Shown here piece after piece: positions 8,531-16,719 of a DNA stretch of 64,000 bases; positions within the stretch are counted from its first letter, which is position 1; each line of letters begins with the position of its first letter. Source of the stretch: Burkholderiales bacterium (lineage in GTDB: Bacteria; Pseudomonadota; Gammaproteobacteria; Burkholderiales; Casimicrobiaceae); contig JABTUF010000007.1 of NCBI GenBank assembly GCA_015075645.1, forward strand, positions 62,001 to 126,000. Direction: 5' to 3'. A program made the position numbers and the translations under genes. Under the pieces are notes generated by a model that was not told where the DNA came from, searched no databases, and worked only from the letters and a program-made list of their open reading frames with translations.

Positions 8531-8553
8531 GTCGGGCTGGACTCCAGCCCGAC
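8531..8553. repeat. perfect hairpin with 10-bp arms
   Basis: Arms GTCGGGCTGG and CCAGCCCGAC enclose the 3-base loop ACT. It resembles the 8284-8422 hairpins but with a longer stem, so it is likely another member of the REP-like family. It could act on transcripts entering ispG, though no poly-T tract follows. Confidence 0.75.
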
Positions 8554-8686
8554 GGCTTGCAGCAACATGCCCGCGAGCCTGACCATGCGGACGACAGGGG
8601 ATTGCTGCCGTCCGGGCGGCTGCGAGGCGCGATGCTAGAATTCGCCGCCGCCCCGAACACCGGACATCGCGACGACCCATCCACGC

Positions 8687-9958
8687 ATGAGCGGAGGCAG
8701 CAGGCCCGGTATCGTTCATCGCCGCACGCGCACCGTGCGCGTCGGCGGCGTCGCGATCGGCGGCGGCGCGCCGATCGTCGTCCAGTCGATGACCAACACC
8801 GACACGGCCGACGCCGCGGCGACCGCCGCGCAGGTGAAGGCGCTCGCCGACGCGGGCTCCGAACTCGTGCGCGTGACGGTCGATACGGCCGAGGCCGCCG
8901 AGGCGGTCCCGGCGATTCGCGACCGCCTCGACGCGATGGGCTGCAAGGTGCCGCTCGTCGGCGACTTCCATTTCAACGGCCACAAGCTCCTCTCGAACCG
9001 CGCCTGCGCCCAGGCGCTCGCGAAGTACCGCATCAATCCCGGCAACGTCGGCAAGGGGCAGCGCCACGACACGCAGTTCGCGACGATGATCGAGCGCGCG
9101 ATCGAGCACGGCAAGCCGGTGCGCATCGGCGTCAACTGGGGGAGCCTCGACCAGGAGCTGCTCGCCGCGCTGATGGACGAGAACGCGGCCAGCGCGACAC
9201 CGCGCGACGCAGCCGCCGTGATGCGCGAGGCGCTCGTGACTTCGGCGCTCAAGAGTGCCGCGCTGGCCGAGTCGATCGGCCTTCCCGGCGACCGCATCGT
9301 CCTCTCCTGCAAGGTGAGCGCGGTGCAGGACCTGATCGAGGTAACCGGCGACCTCGCGCGCCGCTGCGACTACCCGATCCACCTCGGCCTCACCGAGGCC
9401 GGGATGGGCAGCAAGGGCATCGTCGCGTCGACCGCGGCGCTCGCGGTGCTGCTGCAACAGGGCATCGGCGACACCATCCGCGTCTCGCTCACGCCCGAAC
9501 CCAACGGCGACCGCACGCGCGAGGTCGTCGTCGCGCAGGAGATCCTGCAGACGATGGGACTGCGCTCGTTCGCGCCGCTGGTGTCGGCCTGTCCCGGCTG
9601 CGGCCGCACGACGAGCGTCGTGTTCCAGGAACTCGCGCAGTCGATCCAGTCGTGGCTCCGCGCGCAGATGCCCGACTGGCGGGAACGCTACCCGGGCGTC
9701 GAGACGATGACCGTCGCCGTGATGGGCTGCGTCGTCAACGGTCCCGGCGAGTCGAAGCTCGCCAACGTCGGCATCAGCCTGCCCGGCACCGGCGAGACGC
9801 CGGTCGCGCCGGTGTACGTCGACGGCCAGAAGACCGTCACGCTCAAGGGCGAGCGCATCGCCGAGGAGTTCGGCACGATCGTCGCCGACTACTTCATTGA
9901 ATCATTGAAATCGGATGTATTGTCCCCACATGATGGGGTATGGAACGAATCACTTTGA
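8687..9958 (+). CDS. ispG: 4-hydroxy-3-methylbut-2-enyl-diphosphate synthase IspG, 3' end altered by IS630
   Basis: IspG (GcpE) makes HMBDP from MEcPP in the non-mevalonate isoprenoid pathway, using a [4Fe-4S] cluster. The TIM-barrel domain begins with RRTRTVRVGGVAIGGGAPIVVQSM; cluster ligands are C302, C305 (ACPGCGR) and C348 (GCVVNGPGE). The frame is intact through residue 402 (IVADY), where an IS630 insertion at a TA dinucleotide replaces the native tail; the current product continues 21 residues into the insertion to a stop at 9958. Joining across the IS restores a 26-residue native tail ending at 11080-11082. All catalytic residues precede the break, so the protein is probably active. 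Confidence 0.93.
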   Translation: MSGGSRPGIVHRRTRTVRVGGVAIGGGAPIVVQSMTNTDTADAAATAAQVKALADAGSELVRVTVDTAEAAEAVPAIRDRLDAMGCKVPLVGDFHFNGHKLLSNRACAQALAKYRINPGNVGKGQRHDTQFATMIERAIEHGKPVRIGVNWGSLDQELLAALMDENAASATPRDAAAVMREALVTSALKSAALAESIGLPGDRIVLSCKVSAVQDLIEVTGDLARRCDYPIHLGLTEAGMGSKGIVASTAALAVLLQQGIGDTIRVSLTPEPNGDRTREVVVAQEILQTMGLRSFAPLVSACPGCGRTTSVVFQELAQSIQSWLRAQMPDWRERYPGVETMTVAVMGCVVNGPGESKLANVGISLPGTGETPVAPVYVDGQKTVTLKGERIAEEFGTIVADYFIESLKSDVLSPHDGVWNESL

Positions 9959-10998
9959 GCGAAGAACATCGGGCGGATTTGCAATCTTTGACGCGCTCGC
10001 GCCACGGCAGTGCGGCGGTGGTGCGTCGGGCGCGCTGCATCTTGTTGTGGTCGGCGGGAGAGCGACGGGTGGACATCCGCGACAAACTGGCGTGCAACGA
10101 CGGCTTCATTACCCGCTGGACCCGTGCCTATGCCGAACAGGGGTTGCCGGGACTGGTGTCGTACTACCCGGGACGCGCGCCGCGCCAGCCGGCCGAGAAG
10201 ATCGAGGCGCGAGTGCTCAACTACACCCTCAAGCGCACGCCGCGCGACGGCTCGACGCACTGGAGCAACCGCAAGCTCGCGGCCGAGTTGGGCGACATCA
10301 GCTTCATGAGCGTGCAGCGCATCTGGCAGAAGCACGGTCTGCGTCCGCATCGGCTGCGCCGCCACATGATGTCCAACGATCCGGATTTCGAGACCAAGGC
10401 GGCCGACGTGATCGGCCTGTACCTCAACCCGCCCGAGCACGCGGCGGTGTTCAGCGTCGACGAGAAGACGGCGATCCAGGCCCTCGACCGCAAGGACCGG
10501 ATGCTGCCGCTCTCCCCGGGGCGCGCCGAGAGTCACGGCTTCGAGTACAAGCGCAATGGGACGCTGAGTCTGTTCGCTGCCTTGAATACCCGCACCGGCG
10601 AGGTGATCGGCAAGACCGCCGCCCGCCACACCAGCGAGCAGTTCGTCACCTTTCTCGAAGAGATCAAGGCTTCGCAACCGGCCGACCGGGAAATCCATGT
10701 GATCTGCGATAACGTCAGCAGCCACAAGACCGAGCGGGTGCGTGCGTTCCTGCAGGCCAACCCGAATGTGCAGATGCACTACACGCCCACCTACTCGTCG
10801 TGGCTCAACCAGGTCGAGAACTGGTTCTCGCGCATCCAGCGCAGTGTCATCACCCGTGGCGTGTTCACCAGCGTCAAGGATCTCGACAAGAAAATCATGC
10901 GATTCATCCGCCAGTACAACAAGGACGCTCGGCCCATCAAGTGGAAGTACGACAATTCCAGACGTCGATATCACGCCGATTCTTCCGTTTCAGTGAAC
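9892..10998 (+). mobile_element. IS630-family insertion sequence in the 3' end of ispG
   Basis: The 1107-bp element is flanked by a TA duplication (9890-9891 and 10999-11000), the target rule of IS630/Tc1-mariner elements. Imperfect terminal inverted repeats begin CTTCATTGAATC on the left and, read inward from the right, GTTCACTGAAAC, both reaching a shared AATCGG. It carries one DDE transposase gene. Removing the element plus one TA restores an open ispG frame, which is good evidence for both boundaries and for recent insertion. Confidence 0.9.
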
Positions 10999-11082
10999 TA
11001 CGTGCGCGCCACCTGGGGCGGCGAGGAACCGGCGCCGCATTTACGTCCCGAGCGCAGGACGATCGGCGTCAAGGCGATCTGA
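9940..11082 (+). CDS. IS630-family DDE transposase, reads through into ispG tail
   Basis: 380-aa product. An N-terminal helix-turn-helix (residues 1-110) precedes a DDE catalytic domain with VFSVDEKTAIQ, HVICDNVSSHKT and SSWLNQVENWFSRIQR supplying the two aspartates and the glutamate. No stop lies inside the IS. The last IS codon is followed by the target TA; here the next base is C, so the codon is TAC and translation runs 26 further codons through the old ispG tail to its stop at 11080-11082. A target followed by A or G would have made a stop. The extension is probably harmless, but activity is untested. Confidence 0.9.
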   Translation: MERITLSEEHRADLQSLTRSRHGSAAVVRRARCILLWSAGERRVDIRDKLACNDGFITRWTRAYAEQGLPGLVSYYPGRAPRQPAEKIEARVLNYTLKRTPRDGSTHWSNRKLAAELGDISFMSVQRIWQKHGLRPHRLRRHMMSNDPDFETKAADVIGLYLNPPEHAAVFSVDEKTAIQALDRKDRMLPLSPGRAESHGFEYKRNGTLSLFAALNTRTGEVIGKTAARHTSEQFVTFLEEIKASQPADREIHVICDNVSSHKTERVRAFLQANPNVQMHYTPTYSSWLNQVENWFSRIQRSVITRGVFTSVKDLDKKIMRFIRQYNKDARPIKWKYDNSRRRYHADSSVSVNYVRATWGGEEPAPHLRPERRTIGVKAI

Positions 11083-11116
11083 CCGGCCGCATCGCGCATC
11101 GGCGCGTCGCGCCGAC

Positions 11117-11200
11117 GCCCGGGTGGTGGAACGGTAGACACGGCGGACTTAAAATCCGCGGGCGCAAGCCGTGCAGGTTCGAGTCCTGCCCCGGGCACCA
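11117..11200 (+). tRNA. tRNA-Leu (UAA anticodon)
   Basis: A class II tRNA of 84 nt with encoded CCA. The acceptor arms GCCCGGG and CCCGGGC pair perfectly. The anticodon stem GCGGA/TCCGC encloses loop CTTAAAA with anticodon TAA at 11150-11152. A variable arm of about 12 nt and the T arm GCAGG-TTCGAGT-CCTGC are present. The long variable arm and the anticodon fix the identity as leucine. It lies between ispG and the MFS gene with no sign of integration at its 3' end. Confidence 0.95.
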
Positions 11201-11233
11201 TGCGATCGCGCGAGGCCGCGCGGTGTTCGCGCG

Positions 11234-12820
11234 TCAGGACGAAGGCGGACGGTTCGCCGCGGGCGCCGCGCCTTCGTGCGCCGGCGCGAACGTGCGCGGC
11301 GTCCACAGCACGACCGCGAGCGTGGCGACGGCGACCACCGCAAGGCCGACGTAGACCTGATGCGTGGCCGCGTGGATGGCCTGGCGCAGGTACGCTGCGG
11401 CCGCGCCCGCCGCCTCGTGGCGCTGCAGCGTCTCGACCACGGCGTCTATCCGCTGCGGCAGTTGTCCGTGCAACGCCGATGGCGCGCGCTCCAGTTCGCG
11501 CGCGATCGCGCCGTTGAAGATCGCGCCGCACAGCGCCGCGCCGAGGCTCCCGCCCAGATAGCGCGCGAACACGTTGGTTCCGGTCACGACGCCACGATCG
11601 CGCCACGTGACGGTCGACTGCACCCCGACGAGCATCGACGTCGACAGGAGCCCGAATCCGGCGCCCAGCACGACCTGGTCGAGCGTGACCAGCCAGACGT
11701 TGCCCGGATAGGGAAGCGCGAGGAACCCTGCGGTGGCAGCGAGCACAAGGACCGCGCCGCAGAGCGCGGTGTCGCGAAATCCGATCCGCAGGTAGAGCCT
11801 TCCGGAAAGCGCGGACGCCGTCGGCCAGCCCAGACTCATCGTCGCGAGCACGAAGCCCGCGGCGATCGGGCCGAGGCCCAGCACCGACTGGCCGTAGGTC
11901 GGCAGGTAGGTGCTCGGACCCATCATGACGATCCCCATCCCGACCATCGAGAGATTGGCGCAGGCGAGCGTCCGGCGGCGCCACAGCCATCCGGGCACGA
12001 TGGGTTCCGCCGCGCGCCGTTCGACGGCGACGGTGGCGACGACCAGGAGCACTGCGATCGACCACGCGGCGAGGCTCGCCTCCGACCACCAGGGCCACGC
12101 CTGCCCGCTCTGCAGCAGCGCGAAGATCACGGCGCTCCCCGCGAGGAGCATGAGGGTCGCGCCGGCGTAGTCGATGCGATGACGCTGGCGCGGCGCGTGC
12201 TCGTGCAGGTACCGCGCGAGCAGCAGCAGCGCCACGGCGCCCACCGGCAGGTTGACGAGGAAGATCCAGCGCCACGACAGATACTCGGCGAACGCGCCGC
12301 CCAGGAGCGGTCCGACGATCGCGGCCACCGCCCACATGCTGGAGAGCCAGCCCTCGATCGCCGCCCGCTCGCGCACCGAGTAGAGGTCGCCCGCCAGCGT
12401 GTAGACGGTCGCGAGGATCGCGCCGGCGCCCAGGCCCTGCAGGCCGCGAAACACCACGAGCGCGGGCATGTTCCACGACAGCGCCGACGCGGCGGAGCCG
12501 GCGAGGAAGATGGCCATCCCGACCATCAGCACCGGCTTGCGTCCGAGCATGTCGGCGAGCTTGCCGTAGATCGGAATGGTGACCGTCTGCGCGAGCAGGT
12601 AGATCGAGAAGACCCAGCCGAACAGCGCGAATCCGCCGAGGTCGCCGACGATCTGCGGGATGGCGGTGGACACGATGGTCGTGTCCATCGCCGCCAGCAT
12701 CATCGTCATCATCAGCGCGGCGAGGATCCATGGCCGCTCCGGACCCGGGAGCGGGTCGCTCGACGGTGCGGGCGATGCGTGCGGAGGGCATTCGGACATG
12801 CGGGAGGGCGCGTGCTTCAC
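11234..12820 (-). CDS. DHA2-family MFS multidrug exporter (EmrB/QacA type)
   Basis: 528-aa membrane protein with about 14 helices. Motif A appears as GKLADMLGRKPVLM, motif C as the glycine-rich AIVGPLLGGAFAEYLSWRW, and a DTTIVSTAIPQIVGDL segment in helix 1 is typical of the DHA2 drug:H+ antiporter subfamily. The first 30 residues are hydrophilic and proline-rich; the start could also be the ATG seven codons in. No membrane-fusion partner gene is adjacent. The substrate cannot be read from sequence. Confidence 0.88.
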   Translation of the reverse strand: MKHAPSRMSECPPHASPAPSSDPLPGPERPWILAALMMTMMLAAMDTTIVSTAIPQIVGDLGGFALFGWVFSIYLLAQTVTIPIYGKLADMLGRKPVLMVGMAIFLAGSAASALSWNMPALVVFRGLQGLGAGAILATVYTLAGDLYSVRERAAIEGWLSSMWAVAAIVGPLLGGAFAEYLSWRWIFLVNLPVGAVALLLLARYLHEHAPRQRHRIDYAGATLMLLAGSAVIFALLQSGQAWPWWSEASLAAWSIAVLLVVATVAVERRAAEPIVPGWLWRRRTLACANLSMVGMGIVMMGPSTYLPTYGQSVLGLGPIAAGFVLATMSLGWPTASALSGRLYLRIGFRDTALCGAVLVLAATAGFLALPYPGNVWLVTLDQVVLGAGFGLLSTSMLVGVQSTVTWRDRGVVTGTNVFARYLGGSLGAALCGAIFNGAIARELERAPSALHGQLPQRIDAVVETLQRHEAAGAAAAYLRQAIHAATHQVYVGLAVVAVATLAVVLWTPRTFAPAHEGAAPAANRPPSS

Positions 12821-12998
12821 GGTCGTGGCGGGCGCGTCGCCGGGGCACGCAGGCGTGCGCCACGTCGAAGTCTAGCGCGGGCTCGACCACGGAACGCGGG
12901 AGCGGGCGTCCCGATCGCATGGGCTCGACCTCGAACCACCGGCCTGCGGACTGCAGCCGTTTGTATACTCGACCACTCCAGGGCCCACCTCCACGACG

Positions 12999-13628
12999 AT
13001 GAGCGACGCGCTGACCTACCTGATGCAGGCCCGCCCGGACGCGATGGGCGCGTATTTCGCGTTCATGAAGGACGCCGGCTCGCGCCTCGACCCGAAGACG
13101 CGCAACCTGATCTCGGTCATCACCAAGGTGCACGCCCAGACCGAGAAGGGGCTGCGCCAGTACCTGAAGCGCGCGTTGCGCGAGGGCGCGACGGCCGAGG
13201 AGATCCTCGACGCGCTGCTGATCGCGTTCCCGGCGCTCGGACTCGCGAAGATCGTCTGGGCGGTCGACGTGATCCTCGCGATGGACCTGCCGGAATTCCG
13301 CCTCGCGAGAGCCCCCGCCCCCGAGGCCGCGCGTTGGCACGACATCGCGCCGATCGGCGCCGTCAAGGCCGGCACGACGCGCCTCGAATGCGACGGACGC
13401 GGCCTCTTCGTGCACCGCGATGGAGACCTCGTCAAGGTCTACGACAGCCTCTGCCCGCACGAGGCGACGAACATCCCGCACCTCGCGCTCGCCGGCACGA
13501 CGCTCACCTGCCCGAAGCACCAGTGGGCGTTCGACATCGCGAGCGGCCGCTGCATCGCGAAGGGCGACCGGCCGCTCACCGAATTCCCGCATCGGGTCGA
13601 GCGGCAGCGCCTGCACGCGTACTGGTAG
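12999..13628 (+). CDS. carboxymuconolactone decarboxylase-like / Rieske ferredoxin fusion
   Basis: 209 aa in two parts. Residues 1-100 resemble the all-helical CMD/AhpD fold (GAYFAFMKDAGSRLDPKTRNLISVITKVHAQTEKGLRQYLKRAL) but lack the redox C-x-x-C of AhpD. Residues 110-205 are a Rieske [2Fe-2S] domain with ligands C152, H154, C171 and H174 (LCPHE and CPKHQW). A TATACT -10-like element at 12964 gives a short leader. The combination suggests an electron carrier joined to a binding or scaffold domain; substrate and partner are unknown. Its neighbours give no pathway hint. Confidence 0.8.
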   Translation: MSDALTYLMQARPDAMGAYFAFMKDAGSRLDPKTRNLISVITKVHAQTEKGLRQYLKRALREGATAEEILDALLIAFPALGLAKIVWAVDVILAMDLPEFRLARAPAPEAARWHDIAPIGAVKAGTTRLECDGRGLFVHRDGDLVKVYDSLCPHEATNIPHLALAGTTLTCPKHQWAFDIASGRCIAKGDRPLTEFPHRVERQRLHAYW

Positions 13629-13701
13629 CGCGCCGACGCGCTGGTCGGCGCAGGGCCGCGCAAAGGCTCCGGGCGCAGCGAGGGGGTCAGCCGCGGGTCG
13701 C

Positions 13702-14529
13702 TCAGGTCGTCACGACGAGCACCGCTCCGGCCGCGAGCCCGACGACCCGTTCGGCCGTGCTGCCAAAATGCAGGCGGTCGTGCGCCGACGGGTCGCTGCG
13801 GCCGACGACGAGGAGGTCCGCTCCCGCCGCCGACGCCAGCGACACGATCGCCTCCGCGGGCTTGCCCACCGCGACACGGCCTTCGACGGCGGCCCCCTCG
13901 CCCGAGGCGACCGCCACCGCCGCCGACACCGCGGCCTCCGCGGCCGCGCGATCGGCCGGCGTGTCGTGCGCCGCGACCGACACCACGGTCAACGGCAATC
14001 CGGCGGCCACGGCCGCCTGCGCGGCCGCGCGCGCCACCGCGGCTCCAGCGCGCGTGCCGTCGACGCCGGCGAGCACGCGCGTCCTCCACAGCGACGCCGC
14101 ACGCGGCACCATCAGCACGTCGCAGGGCGCGGACGTCCCGACCTTGCCGACCATGCCGCCGACCAGGAGGTTGGCGAGGAAGCTCACTTTGCCGCGGCGA
14201 CGGATCACGATCAGATCCGCGTCGCGAGCCTTCGCTTCGGCGACGATCTCCCGCCACGGCTCCTCGCCGCGCCGCACCCGGATGTCGAGCATCACCCGCT
14301 GGCGGGTGGCTTCGGCCTCCAGCGCGGAGAGACGTTCGCGCACCTGCGACTCCCCGCGCGCGACGAGTCCGGGCGCGATCGCTTCGAGTTCGCTGTTGCT
14401 GACGATGGGCACGACGACCGCCAGCGACACGCCTCGCGCCCGCGCGAGATCGAGCGCGATGCGTTCCGCACCGGCGTCGAATTCCGTGTGCTCGGTCGCG
14501 AGGAGCGGGCGCGCGCAGGCGAGCGGCAT
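13702..14529 (-). CDS. tandem universal stress protein
   Basis: 275 aa with two UspA-like domains, residues about 5-140 and 145-275. Domain 1 ends with the ATP-binding-type loop VGGMVGKVGTSAPCDVLMVP; domain 2 has GRSDPSAHDRLHFGSTAERVV and ends VLVVTT. The G-x2-G-x9-G(S/T) pattern is clear in the second domain and degenerate in the first. It starts 10 bp after the stop of the membrane gene at 14540-14968 on the same strand, so they may be co-transcribed. Cytoplasmic stress role inferred from family only. Confidence 0.85.
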   Translation of the reverse strand: MPLACARPLLATEHTEFDAGAERIALDLARARGVSLAVVVPIVSNSELEAIAPGLVARGESQVRERLSALEAEATRQRVMLDIRVRRGEEPWREIVAEAKARDADLIVIRRRGKVSFLANLLVGGMVGKVGTSAPCDVLMVPRAASLWRTRVLAGVDGTRAGAAVARAAAQAAVAAGLPLTVVSVAAHDTPADRAAAEAAVSAAVAVASGEGAAVEGRVAVGKPAEAIVSLASAAGADLLVVGRSDPSAHDRLHFGSTAERVVGLAAGAVLVVTT

Positions 14530-14539
14530 GGCGGTCCCG

Positions 14540-14968
14540 TCAGTGCCGCGCCGTGAGTATCCCGGAGCCGGCCAGCAGCAGTACGAGGATCACCGCGGTG
14601 CAGAAGAACGCGTACGCGCGATCGCCCCGGCGGGCGTAGAGCGGGACCACCGCCGCGAGGCACAGGCCCGAGCAGCCGGCCAGCACGGCGATACCGGCGA
14701 GTCCGGCGAACTCGCCCTTGTGCAGGTGCGCGAACCAGGCCCAGCCGGTCGGGGTATCGGTGCGCGCGATGTACTCGGCGAGCGGCAGGCCCCACACGCG
14801 CGGCAACGTCTCGACCGGGACGTGTGATTCCAGCCAGCCCAGCATGTGCATCACGAACCCCGCGACGAGCACGAAGAATCCCGCCCTGGTCGACAGGTCG
14901 AGGACGCGCGCGTAGCGCAGTTGCTCGGAGCGCGGCGCGGCGGTCTCGTTTGTTGTCGCATCGGCCAT
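14540..14968 (-). CDS. small multi-helix membrane protein (DUF1634-like?)
   Basis: 142 aa with four hydrophobic segments near residues 28-45, 82-105, 110-120 and 122-138. I do not firmly recognise the family; position next to a TauE/TSUP exporter and the opening helix (LSTRAGFFVLVAGFVMHMLG) recall DUF1634 proteins, which are often paired with TSUP genes. It lies 71 bp downstream of the exporter on the same strand. Function unknown; a partner subunit of the exporter is a guess. Confidence 0.5.
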   Translation of the reverse strand: MADATTNETAAPRSEQLRYARVLDLSTRAGFFVLVAGFVMHMLGWLESHVPVETLPRVWGLPLAEYIARTDTPTGWAWFAHLHKGEFAGLAGIAVLAGCSGLCLAAVVPLYARRGDRAYAFFCTAVILVLLLAGSGILTARH

Positions 14969-15039
14969 CGCTTCCTCCGTTCACCTCAAGACCCGCCGTC
15001 GCATGCACGACGCCCGCCGGAACGCCGGGCGGCGCGCGT

Positions 15040-15951
15040 TCAGATGCCGAACCCCTTCAGCAGCGCCCTGCCGCCGGCGAACAGCAGCAGACCCAGCACG
15101 AGCCTGCGCACGACGACGGGCCGCATCACCGTGAGGAGCCTCGCGCCGATGCGCGCACCCAGCATCATGCCGATCACCGACGGCACGGCCACCACCGCGA
15201 GCACCGCGCCCTCGTTCAGATACACCCATGCCGCCGCCGAGTCCACCAGCGACAGGATGAATCCCGACGTGCCGGCCGAGACCTTGAGCGGAGCGCCCAT
15301 CACGAGATTGAGCACCGGGACGTTGGCCCAGCCGGCGCCCAGTCCGAACATGCCCGCCAGCACGCCGATGCCGGTGAACAGCACGAGCCCCGCCGGCGTG
15401 CGATGCACCTGCCAGCGCACGACGCTCCCGTTCGCGGCGTCGCGGTAGACGCCGTGGATCGCGAGCGCCGCGGACAACCGATCGGGTGCGGGAACGTCCG
15501 GCAGTTCCGACTTCTTCGCCGTCGCCATCAGCGCGACGATCGCGAGGATCGTCAGGCCCAGCGAGACTTGCACCACCTGCGCCGGCATCGCGAGGCCGAT
15601 CATCGCGCCGGCGATCGAACTCGCGGATGCCAGGAGCGCGAGCGGGAGCGCGAGACGCAGGTCGGCGAGCCCGGCGCGCAGCAGGTTGGGCCCCGCGGCC
15701 AACGCGCTCGCGAGCGCCACGAGGAGCCCCGCGCCGCGCACGAAGTCGATGTGGAACGGAAAGAAGCCGGAGACGATCGGCACGAACAGCACGCCGCCGC
15801 CGACGCCCGCGGGCACGGCCACGATGCCGAGCAGGAAGCACACGACGAAGAGCGCGAGCGGCCACACCCACCACGCGGCGTCGGCAGTGCCGGATGCGGC
15901 GAACGCCGGCGCGGCGACGCACAGCAGGACGGAAGCGACGATTCCGTTCAC
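15040..15951 (-). CDS. TauE/SafE (TSUP) family sulfite/anion exporter
   Basis: About 303 aa with eight or nine hydrophobic helices in two homologous halves. The paired motifs VPAGVGGGVLFVPIVSGFF and GIGVLAGMFGLGAGWANVPVLNL are the TSUP signature. A central hydrophilic loop (residues 145-185) separates the halves. The start is uncertain; GTG 15951 leaves a signal-like first helix ending AFAASG. TSUP proteins export sulfite, sulfonates or thiosulfate, so in a sulfur oxidiser next to sat and dsr genes sulfite or sulfate-related efflux is a reasonable inference. Confidence 0.82.
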   Translation of the reverse strand: MNGIVASVLLCVAAPAFAASGTADAAWWVWPLALFVVCFLLGIVAVPAGVGGGVLFVPIVSGFFPFHIDFVRGAGLLVALASALAAGPNLLRAGLADLRLALPLALLASASSIAGAMIGLAMPAQVVQVSLGLTILAIVALMATAKKSELPDVPAPDRLSAALAIHGVYRDAANGSVVRWQVHRTPAGLVLFTGIGVLAGMFGLGAGWANVPVLNLVMGAPLKVSAGTSGFILSLVDSAAAWVYLNEGAVLAVVAVPSVIGMMLGARIGARLLTVMRPVVVRRLVLGLLLFAGGRALLKGFGI

Positions 15952-16113
15952 GCCGACGACGATCCGGCGATCGACGCCGCCGCGCGGGATTGGTGCACAA
16001 TGCAGGCGCCCTCGCACCTCGTCCACGCCCATGTTCGCCCTGTTCGCGCCCGTGCACCGCCACCGCAGGTCCGACCCGATCGGTTGTTCCGACCACGCCG
16101 CGGGCGGTGCCGC

Positions 16114-16620
16114 ATGAAGGTCTGCATCGTGTCGGACAGCCACGACCGCGCGCCCCGGCTCGCGGAGGCCGTCGCCATCGCGAAGGCCGAGGGCGCCGAG
16201 GTCGTGATCCACTGCGGCGACCTCATCGGCGGCAACACGCTGCGGCCGATGCTCGAACTCGGCCTGCCGGTGCATCTCGTCCACGGCAACAACCTGGGCG
16301 ACATCCCGATGCTCTGCCGCATCGCCGCGGCATCGCAGGGCCAACTCACCTACCACGGCGCCGACGCCGACCTGAATCTCGCCGGCCGCCGAATCTTCGC
16401 GACGCATTACCCGCACTACGGCCGCGCCCTCGCCTGCACCGGCGACTACGACGTCGTCTGCTGCGGGCACTCGCACGAGGCGCTGATCGTCGAGCAGCCG
16501 AACATCGCCGGCGGCAGGACCTGGTTCGTCAATCCCGGCACCGTGGCCGGGCTCGGCGCCCCGGCCACGTGGATGCTCGGCGATCTCGCGTCGCTGACCT
16601 TCGAAATCCGCCACGGCTGA
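16114..16620 (+). CDS. YfcE/MJ0936-type metallophosphoesterase
   Basis: 168-aa calcineurin-like phosphoesterase. Metal ligands are visible in order: SDSHD (residues 7-11), HCGDLIG, HGNN, THYPHYG, and CCGHSHEA. The ending VNPGTVAGLG is typical of the YfcE/MJ0936 subfamily, which hydrolyses phosphodiesters with Mn2+ or similar. It runs opposite to its two neighbours, sat and the TauE gene. Native substrate unknown. Confidence 0.88.
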   Translation: MKVCIVSDSHDRAPRLAEAVAIAKAEGAEVVIHCGDLIGGNTLRPMLELGLPVHLVHGNNLGDIPMLCRIAAASQGQLTYHGADADLNLAGRRIFATHYPHYGRALACTGDYDVVCCGHSHEALIVEQPNIAGGRTWFVNPGTVAGLGAPATWMLGDLASLTFEIRHG

Positions 16621-16719
16621 CGCCCGTCGCAAGCGCACTCCCGGCCGGCGGCCCCGTTTCCCGGCGGTGGTGAGGGAGCGGTACCGCCGTGTCGTGCGGC
16701 GGGCCACCGGCCTCACCGT

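Noticed and set aside
11117..11200. tRNA as an integration site of a genomic island
   Set aside because: No integrase gene or duplicated tRNA 3' end is visible in the window.
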